Part shown: one piece after another, positions 1-4,218 of the stretch
Position numbering within the stretch: position 1 is the first letter of the stretch
Layout of the letters: the number at the start of each line of letters is the position of its first letter
Source: Actinomycetota bacterium
GTDB lineage: Bacteria; Actinomycetota; Actinomycetes; Nanopelagicales; Nanopelagicaceae
Assembly (NCBI GenBank): GCA_005793655.1
Contig: SXRC01000103.1
Coordinates: 1 to 5,229, forward strand
Direction: 5' to 3'
Length of the DNA stretch: 5,229 bases
Program-made: the position numbers and the translations under genes
Notes under the pieces: generated by a model
The model's input: only the letters and a program-made list of their open reading frames with translations
Databases searched by the model: none
What the model was told of the DNA's origin: nothing

Positions 1-449
1 AAGCCAATGTATAAAACCTTTCCACTTCTAATCAGATCATCAAATGCGCCTAGGGTTTCCTCAAGTGGAGTTTCAAAATCAAAGCGATGAGCTTGATAGA
101 GATCAACATAATCAGTTTTTAATCGCTTAAGGGATGCGTTGCAAGACTCCATAATATGTTTTCGAGAAAGTCCACGATCATTCTTACCAGTGCCAGTTGG
201 CCAATAAACCTTGGTAAATAACTCATATGACTCACGCTTTACACCTTTTAATGCTTTTCCTAAGACACTCTCCGCCCTGGTACCAGCGTAAACATCGGCG
301 GTATCTAAAGTAGTAATACCTAGCTCAAGAGCAGCCCTGACGCACTTATTGGCAGCTTCGGCCTCAACTTGGGAGCCATGGGTTATCCAATTTCCATAAG
401 TAATCTCTGAAACATACATTCCAGTACTGCCAAGGCGCCTGTACTCCAT
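1..449 (-). CDS. Aldo/keto reductase, N-terminal part (runs off the left edge)
   Basis: NAD(P)H-dependent oxidoreductase of the aldo/keto reductase superfamily, probably a cytosolic TIM-barrel enzyme of the Kv-beta/YghZ-like branch. The 149 visible residues open with MEYRRLGSTGMYVSEITYG, the usual first beta-hairpin and strand. The catalytic tetrad can be read: Asp49 and Tyr54 in LDTADVYAG, Lys80 in LFTKVYWP, and His121 in DLYQAHRFD. SGKVLYIG (residues 142-149) is the strand before the missing half, which should carry much of the cofactor site; family members are usually about 320-340 residues. The ATG at 449 is the only usable start: the frame stays open upstream to a TAG near 533 but contains no ATG, GTG or TTG. 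There is no Shine-Dalgarno; a promoter ends six bases before the ATG, suggesting a leaderless mRNA. It is divergent from the B12 riboswitch. The family is clear, but the substrate cannot be told from sequence. Confidence 0.93.
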   Translation of the reverse strand, partial: MEYRRLGSTGMYVSEITYGNWITHGSQVEAEAANKCVRAALELGITTLDTADVYAGTRAESVLGKALKGVKRESYELFTKVYWPTGTGKNDRGLSRKHIMESCNASLKRLKTDYVDLYQAHRFDFETPLEETLGAFDDLIRSGKVLYIG

Positions 450-455
450 TTGCCA

Positions 456-484
456 ACCATAACTGCCCGAGCCGAACTGGGCAA
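456..484 (-). promoter_or_regulatory. Promoter of the aldo/keto reductase, probably leaderless
   Basis: On the minus strand TTGCCC (479-484, -35, four of six consensus matches) is followed after exactly 17 bases by TATGGT (456-461, -10, TAnnnT). The -10 ends six bases before the ATG at 449, so transcription would begin at or next to the start codon. The missing Shine-Dalgarno agrees with this. The elements are read directly; the use of the promoter is inferred. Confidence 0.55.
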
Positions 485-538
485 TTGGCGTGGTGATTTG
501 CAGGCTCCCACTAATTCCAGCAGACTGCGCCTACAACT

Positions 539-544
539 TAATAT
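539..544 (+). promoter_or_regulatory. -10 element upstream of the cobalamin riboswitch
   Basis: TAATAT at 539-544 fits the actinobacterial TAnnnT -10 pattern and would place the transcription start near 550-552, immediately before the first pairing strand of the riboswitch aptamer. No convincing -35 is visible (TTCCAG at 515-520 with an 18-base spacer matches the consensus poorly). The call rests on the -10 and on its position relative to the aptamer. Confidence 0.5.
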
Positions 545-552
545 TGAAGTTT

Positions 553-681
553 AAAAAGTGTGACTGGGGGAAGTCGGTGCAACTCCGACGCTGTCCCGCA
601 ACCGTGAGAAATTAAGTATTTCAAGTCGGATTACCCAACACATTTGATTTATTAACCACCCGTCGAGGATTGCGGGGCGGG
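553..681 (+). promoter_or_regulatory. Cobalamin (vitamin B12) riboswitch
   Basis: This RNA element senses cobalamin in the leader of the downstream two-gene unit. The conserved core reads GGGGAAGTCGGTGCAACTCC (567-586), then GACGCTGTCCCGCAACCGTGA (split here as 587-596 and 597-607), then a B12-box-like AGTCGGATTACCC (624-636). Visible helices are GTGT/ACAC (558-561 with 638-641), GACT/AGTC (562-565 with 624-627), GTCGG/CCGAC (573-577 with 585-589) and a minimal peripheral hairpin GAAAT/ATTTC (608-612 with 618-622). The peripheral arm is far shorter than in enterobacterial btuB and resembles compact actinobacterial forms. The L5 strand CCCGCAA (595-601) is fully complementary to TTGCGGG (670-676), which lies in the loop of a hairpin CCCGTC/GGCGGG (659-664 with 676-681). 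This is the regulatory kissing loop L5-L13 (the last G of the complement belongs to either the loop or the stem). The ligand form (adenosyl, methyl or hydroxo) cannot be decided. Confidence 0.93.
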
Positions 682-685
682 AAAT

Positions 686-705
686 CTCATCTAGATGAGT
701 TTTTT
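686..705 (+). terminator. Riboswitch terminator-like hairpin
   Basis: A perfect palindrome, CTCATCTAGATGAG (stem 686-690 with 695-699, loop CTAG), is followed directly by six T residues (700-705). This has the form of an intrinsic terminator just after the kissing-loop hairpin, so B12 binding could stop transcription before the coding region. The stem has only five base pairs, two of them G-C, so it would be weak unless coaxially stacked. A competing pairing, GAGTTT (697-702) with AAACTC (716-721), would break it. Confidence 0.5.
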
Positions 706-718
706 CGCTTACGTGAAA

Positions 719-740
719 CTCTCTACTTGAGAGGCAACAC
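719..740 (+). promoter_or_regulatory. Ribosome binding site buried in a hairpin (riboswitch output)
   Basis: The Shine-Dalgarno GAGAGG (729-734) lies six bases before the ATG at 741. Its GAGAG (729-733) pairs perfectly with CTCTC (719-723) across a TACTT loop, hiding the site. The alternative helix GAGTTT/AAACTC (697-702 with 716-721) uses part of the CTCTC strand and would release the Shine-Dalgarno while also opening the upstream terminator-like hairpin. Pairings are read directly; the switching order is inferred. Confidence 0.5.
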
Positions 741-1268
741 ATGTTAAGTAATATCGCTAAAAATGGGAAGAAGTTTCTCCCAGCAACACTGGTAGCAGCC
801 CTGATAATTGGGGGTATCTCTTTCTACTCAGCGCAATCAAACAAAAATTGCGTAACTGTACTTATTGATTATGGTGTTTTAGATCCACAAGGTAGCCCGT
901 ATGAGAAATGCCTTACTGCAGATGGTGAAGTTACTGCGCTGGATTTGATGAACAGTGCCGACTTCAAATTAGAGGGCACCGATAAATACGGCAACAACAT
1001 CGTTTGCCGAATTAATAATTTGCCTAAGCCAAATGAGCCACTTGGAATTAAGGGCCATGAGGATTACATTGAAACTTGCAAGGATATGCCAGCAGAGTTT
1101 GCATACTGGGCAGTGCTAGAAAAACGCAAACAGCCAGTGCCAAATCCAGCTGATTTAAATGCGAAGTGGGCGTGGGCTCAAGTTGGCGTTGCAGATCTGG
1201 CATTAAAGCCTGGTGATTCACTTGCCTTTGTCTTTACAGATAATGGTAATGTTAAGTTTCCAGAGTAG
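741..1268 (+). CDS. B12-regulated exported protein with transcobalamin-C-terminal-like (DUF4430-like) domain
   Basis: A 175-residue protein, likely outside the cytoplasmic membrane, with a probable role in capturing cobalamin or a related corrinoid. The N-terminus has Lys7, Lys10, Lys11 and then a hydrophobic stretch (about 12-30) typical of a signal peptide or anchor. There is no lipobox; AQS before Asn34 is a possible cleavage site, but retention as an anchor is equally possible. The rest resembles DUF4430, the fold of the transcobalamin/intrinsic factor C-terminal domain: strand VTVLIDYG (38-45), helix TALDLMNSA (65-73), YGNNIVCRINNL (83-94), AYWAVLEK (121-128), WAWAQVGVADLAL (143-155) and the closing KPGDSLAFVF (156-165). 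Four cysteines (37, 57, 89, 113) could form two disulfides outside the cell. The start is fixed by GAGAGG six bases upstream. The cobalamin riboswitch directly upstream supports the B12 link. The domain call comes from pattern memory, not a profile search; ligand binding is inferred. Confidence 0.72.
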   Translation: MLSNIAKNGKKFLPATLVAALIIGGISFYSAQSNKNCVTVLIDYGVLDPQGSPYEKCLTADGEVTALDLMNSADFKLEGTDKYGNNIVCRINNLPKPNEPLGIKGHEDYIETCKDMPAEFAYWAVLEKRKQPVPNPADLNAKWAWAQVGVADLALKPGDSLAFVFTDNGNVKFPE

Positions 1269-1276
1269 GGAAATTT

Positions 1277-1447
1277 ATGTTCACTAATTCAGTTGCGAAT
1301 GCACCGATTATTGTTGAGGTAAGTACTACCTCGAAAGTTAAATCGCTGCTTTCCAAATTCCTCGCAGTTGCACTTCATTTTTCAATTCTTTTTGTGGGAA
1401 CTGAAATTGCAGCTTATGCCTGGCGATACTGGGGTGGACATTACTAA
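1277..1447 (+). CDS. 56-residue single-span membrane protein in the B12-controlled unit
   Basis: A short gene starting eight bases after the stop of the exported protein, with AGGGA (1267-1271) overlapping that stop and five bases before the ATG, so the two are probably translationally coupled and both under the riboswitch. The product has a polar N-terminal segment of about 22 residues with Lys20, Lys22 and Lys27, then one hydrophobic segment (about 28-47, containing FLAVALHFSILFVGTEIAAY) and an aromatic tail WRYWGGHY. By the positive-inside rule the N-terminus is cytoplasmic and the tail outside. I do not recognise a family. It has the size of CbtB, a small one-span protein also found after cobalamin riboswitches, but lacks the histidine-rich tail after the span and has no CbtA partner, so I do not assign that name. 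It could anchor the exported protein or act as a small subunit of a transporter encoded elsewhere. Confidence 0.75.
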   Translation: MFTNSVANAPIIVEVSTTSKVKSLLSKFLAVALHFSILFVGTEIAAYAWRYWGGHY

Positions 1448-1468
1448 GGTTTAATTAACGAACCTTAG
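1444..1468 (+). terminator. Hairpin between convergent genes, possible bidirectional terminator
   Basis: CTAAGGTT (1444-1451) and AACCTTAG (1461-1468) form a perfect 8-bp stem with a 9-base loop. It spans the last codon and stop of the small membrane protein and the end of gcvT on the other strand, and so is symmetric for both transcripts. Neither side has a clear run of T, so termination would be weak or the hairpin may serve as a 3' end stabiliser. The palindrome is certain, the role inferred. Confidence 0.4.
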
Positions 1469-2543
1469 ATTCCACAAACGGTAGTGAGACCACCTCAAAA
1501 GGTGAATCCGCACCACGAATATCAATTACCACCTGATCGCCCTTACTGACCTCGGAGTTAATTAACACCAGGCCAATTCCCTTCTTAAGTGAGGGCGAGA
1601 AGGTTCCACTTGTAACTACTCCAATTACCTTTCCAGATTGATCCTTCACCTGCATCTCTTTGCGCGGGATGCCCCGATCCTTCGCCAAGATCGCCTTTAA
1701 TTTCAATTTACTTCCCTTTTCTTTTTGTTGAGTTAAAACTTTCTTGCCCCTAAATGACTCTTTCTGCCATCCCACCGCCCAGCTAGCACCAGCCTCAACT
1801 GGTGAAATCTGCAATGAAAGCTCATGTCCGTGCAGTGGATATCCCATCTCAGTGCGCAGCACATCTCTTGCACCCAGCCCACATGCACAACCATTTAGCT
1901 TTTCAACAACTGCAATCAATTTATCCCAAACCTTTTGCGCATCCTGCCAAGATGGAATGATTTCAAAGCCTAACTCTCCGGTGTAGCCAGTTCTACATAA
2001 AATAATTGGGCAATTATCAATTGAAGTATTTACAAACTGCATGTAATCCATTTTGCTTTCGATACCAATCTCCTTTAAAGCCGATACCGAGCTTGGCCCT
2101 TGTAGCGCAATTACCCCATACTGCCGATGTAAATTCTTCACCTCAATCGCAGCAGGAGCCTGCGCCTTTAGAATCTCAAAGACTGAACTGGTATTTGAAG
2201 CGTTAGGAATCAAGAAAAGATCAGTGTCTGAATTTCGATAAACAATCAGATCATCTACTACTCCACCATCCTCATTACAAAGCAGTGTGTACTGAGCTTG
2301 GCCAGATTGGATTTTTGCTAAATCATTACTCACCATTTGATTTAAAAACGCAACTGCGCCTTTACCTACCACTGAAATCTTTCCAAGATGGGATACATCA
2401 AATAATCCAACATTATTTCGAACCGCTTGATACTCCGCAATTACTCCAGTTGCTGCATACTCAATTGGCATCAACCAGCCGCCAAAATCTGCCATTTTTG
2501 CAGATGCCTGAGTATGTCGCGCTACTAATGGTGAATTGTTCAT
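1455..2543 (-). CDS. gcvT: Aminomethyltransferase, glycine cleavage system T-protein
   Basis: Transfers the methylene group from the aminomethyl-lipoyl arm of H-protein to tetrahydrofolate, giving 5,10-methylene-tetrahydrofolate and ammonia; cytosolic. The 362 residues match the usual family length (about 360-375). Landmarks: FGGWLMPIEY (20-29), VGLFDVSHLGK (45-55), the folate-site loop GGVVDDLIVY (93-102) whose Asp97 and Asp98 include the catalytic aspartate, CRTGYTGELGFEI (183-195), GLGARDVLRTEMGYPLHG (222-239), PVEAGASWAVGW (248-259), and VVTSGTFSPSLKKGIGL (309-325) in the C-terminal barrel. All are intact. Lpd, encoded about 1.7 kb away on the other strand, is the L-protein of the same system; gcvP and gcvH are not in the window. 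The ATG at 2543 is preceded by TAGGTT and a six-base gap, suggesting a leaderless mRNA; there is no well-placed Shine-Dalgarno. No glycine riboswitch is evident upstream. Confidence 0.97.
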   Translation of the reverse strand: MNNSPLVARHTQASAKMADFGGWLMPIEYAATGVIAEYQAVRNNVGLFDVSHLGKISVVGKGAVAFLNQMVSNDLAKIQSGQAQYTLLCNEDGGVVDDLIVYRNSDTDLFLIPNASNTSSVFEILKAQAPAAIEVKNLHRQYGVIALQGPSSVSALKEIGIESKMDYMQFVNTSIDNCPIILCRTGYTGELGFEIIPSWQDAQKVWDKLIAVVEKLNGCACGLGARDVLRTEMGYPLHGHELSLQISPVEAGASWAVGWQKESFRGKKVLTQQKEKGSKLKLKAILAKDRGIPRKEMQVKDQSGKVIGVVTSGTFSPSLKKGIGLVLINSEVSKGDQVVIDIRGADSPFEVVSLPFVESKVR

Positions 2544-2549
2544 TGCCTA

Positions 2550-2555
2550 AACCTA
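2550..2555 (-). promoter_or_regulatory. -10 element of gcvT, probably leaderless
   Basis: On the minus strand TAGGTT (2550-2555) fits TAnnnT and ends exactly six bases before the gcvT ATG, the same geometry as the aldo/keto reductase promoter. The purine-rich AGGGGAG further upstream is 14 bases from the start, too far to serve as a Shine-Dalgarno. No clear -35 is present at the expected distance. Confidence 0.4.
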
Positions 2556-2623
2556 CACTCCCCTGATTAAAGATGCTGGAAGGCTGATATTTGTTGTGAT
2601 TATCAACTTTTAAAAGTATCCCT

Positions 2624-2675
2624 TAGGCTTACCCCGTAATCAGCCGCAAACTTTAGATGCCCTTAATTACAGGAG
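2624..2675 (+). promoter_or_regulatory. Candidate -10 and ribosome binding site of the aminopeptidase gene
   Basis: TAGGCT (2624-2629) fits the TAnnnT -10 pattern and would give a leader of about 44 bases. The -35 region (TATCAA at 2601-2606) is poor, so the promoter is tentative. The Shine-Dalgarno AGGAG (2671-2675), four bases before the ATG at 2680, is clear and fixes that start; unlike gcvT, this gene appears to have a leadered mRNA. Confidence 0.4.
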
Positions 2676-2679
2676 TGAA

Positions 2680-4161
2680 ATGGTCAAGGTTAAGCTAACC
2701 ACCAAAGCAGATAATGATTTATTAGTAGTTGGACTAGTAACTGTAAATAAGCGGCTTCAGATCTTATCCAGCCACAATCAAGTTGACACCTCCGTTTTGC
2801 TAGCAACTCTAGATGCGATGGGAGCAACTGGTAAGGCTGATGAGGTAATTAAATTACCAAGTAAAAGTAATAAATTAATTGTATTTACTGGACTTGGGAA
2901 AGTTGATTCTAATTTTTCACCCGAAACCTTGCGCCGAGCAGCGGGTGCTGCTGCCAGAGCATTAGCAGGAAACAAATCCGCTACCTTTGCATTACCCCAT
3001 AAATCAGTTGTTGAGCTTTCAGCAATCGCCGAGGGCGCCGCACTTGGTGCCTATACTTTTACCGAATTTCTAGGTAGCAGTAAGAGTGAGCAAAAAAATC
3101 CACTTGAGGTAGTAAATATCCTTTCGAAGTTCTCTGATACCGCGCAAGCAAAAGTGGCAGCAAAGCGGGCAGAGATCATTGCTGAACAAACCTTCTTAGT
3201 TCGAGATTTGATTAACACCCCGCCAAGTCACTTGACCCCAGACTCTTTCTCCCAACGGATGAAAAAGCTTGCGAGTAAATATGGCGTAAAGACAGAGATA
3301 TTAAATGAAGCGGCGTTAAAAAAGGGTGGCTATGGCGGGATTATTGGTGTGGGACAAGGCTCTGCCAATCCACCCCGTCTTTTGCATGTTACTTACTCAC
3401 CTAGCAAAGCAAAAAAGCGATACGCCTTTGTTGGCAAGGGAATTACCTTTGACACTGGCGGGTTGGCATTAAAACCTGCCGCCGGTATGGAAGCAATGAA
3501 ATCTGATATGTCAGGTGCTGCTGCAGTAATTGCTGCAGTCTTTGCAATTGCCCAATTAAAACTGCCAATTGCTATAGATGGCTGGGCGCCACTTGCCGAA
3601 AATATGGTGAGTGATACAGCAACTAGACCAAGTGATGTAATCAATATTTATGGTGGCAAGAGCGTTGAGGTTTTAAATCCAGATGCCGAAGGAAGGCTGG
3701 TATTGGCCGACGCCTTGGTAAGAGCTGCTGAAGTTGGCAAAAAGGCTGGCGGCTTAGATGGAATTATCGATGTTGCCACTTTAACTGGCGCGCAAGGTGT
3801 CGCACTTGGTAGTAGAACCTCTGCGGTCATGACAAATAATGAGGAGTTTAGTAATCAATTTTTAAGAGCAACTGAAATTTCTGGTGAAGCATTTTGGCCA
3901 ATGCCGTTGCCAGAGGAGCTGCGAGCATCTCTTGATTCACCAATTGCAGATCTTGCAAATATTGGTGATCGTATGGGTGGCATGTTAGTTGCTGGATTAT
4001 TCTTAAAAGAGTTCATAGATCCGCAAACACCTTGGTTGCATTTAGATATTGCTTTTCCGGCATACAATGAAAAAACTGCTTTTGGATACACACCTATCGG
4101 AGGCACTGGAGTTGCATTGCGCTCATTGATTTGCCTTGCTGAGTTGGCTTCATCACACTGA
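2680..4161 (+). CDS. pepA: Leucyl aminopeptidase, peptidase family M17
   Basis: A cytosolic two-metal aminopeptidase that removes N-terminal residues, leucine preferred, during peptide turnover; normally a hexamer. The 493 residues compare with 503 in Escherichia coli PepA. The N-terminal M17 domain occupies roughly 1-150, containing VFTGLGK (68-74), and the catalytic domain the rest. Every metal ligand and catalytic residue is present at a constant offset of 17 from E. coli: Lys253 and Asp258 in GKGITFDTGG, Lys265 in ALKPAAGM, Asp276 in MKSDMSGAA, and Asp335, Glu337 and Arg339 in NPDAEGRLVLADA. The signature has Pro334 where most members have Thr, next to but not among the ligands. The start is set by AGGAG four bases upstream. 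It is divergent from gcvT and followed after 57 bases by lpd, probably as one transcript, an order known from actinobacteria. Actinobacterial orthologues are also called pepB. Confidence 0.97.
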   Translation: MVKVKLTTKADNDLLVVGLVTVNKRLQILSSHNQVDTSVLLATLDAMGATGKADEVIKLPSKSNKLIVFTGLGKVDSNFSPETLRRAAGAAARALAGNKSATFALPHKSVVELSAIAEGAALGAYTFTEFLGSSKSEQKNPLEVVNILSKFSDTAQAKVAAKRAEIIAEQTFLVRDLINTPPSHLTPDSFSQRMKKLASKYGVKTEILNEAALKKGGYGGIIGVGQGSANPPRLLHVTYSPSKAKKRYAFVGKGITFDTGGLALKPAAGMEAMKSDMSGAAAVIAAVFAIAQLKLPIAIDGWAPLAENMVSDTATRPSDVINIYGGKSVEVLNPDAEGRLVLADALVRAAEVGKKAGGLDGIIDVATLTGAQGVALGSRTSAVMTNNEEFSNQFLRATEISGEAFWPMPLPEELRASLDSPIADLANIGDRMGGMLVAGLFLKEFIDPQTPWLHLDIAFPAYNEKTAFGYTPIGGTGVALRSLICLAELASSH

Positions 4162-4183
4162 AAGTGGCGATAAATCACTCAGT
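4157..4183 (+). other. Hairpin at the aminopeptidase-lpd junction
   Basis: ACTG (4157-4160) pairs with CAGT (4180-4183) and AGTG (4163-4166) with CACT (4176-4179), with two bulged A and a 9-base loop, around the pepA stop codon. No T-run follows, so it is not a normal intrinsic terminator. It could be a processing or stability element that alters the ratio of the two products, or chance. Confidence 0.25.
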
Positions 4184-4218
4184 TCTAGCAAAGCCTAATT
4201 TCGTGGCAGGATTACCTC

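Noticed and set aside
450..532. In-frame upstream extension of the aldo/keto reductase
   Set aside because: The frame is open back to a TAG near 533 but has no ATG, GTG or TTG, and the promoter -35/-10 lies inside it; the family N-terminus MEYRRLG begins at the ATG at 449.
551..742. Open reading frame of 63 codons on the minus strand across the riboswitch
   Set aside because: It lies entirely opposite the cobalamin riboswitch and expression platform, whose RNA structure explains the sequence; the translation shows no recognisable motif.
1277..1447. Assignment of the 56-residue protein as CbtB
   Set aside because: Size and riboswitch context fit, but the histidine-rich tail after the membrane span and the CbtA partner are missing.
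1744..2566. Plus-strand open frames inside gcvT
   Set aside because: They are opposite-strand shadows of an intact, motif-complete gcvT, with no family resemblance or ribosome binding sites.
2607..2616. Short palindrome CTTTTAAAAG between gcvT and pepA
   Set aside because: A 10-base A/T palindrome is expected by chance in an A+T-rich spacer and has no loop for a hairpin.
2778..4178. Minus-strand open frames inside the aminopeptidase gene
   Set aside because: They are shadows of pepA; their low-complexity Ala/Ser/Pro composition is typical of antisense translation.
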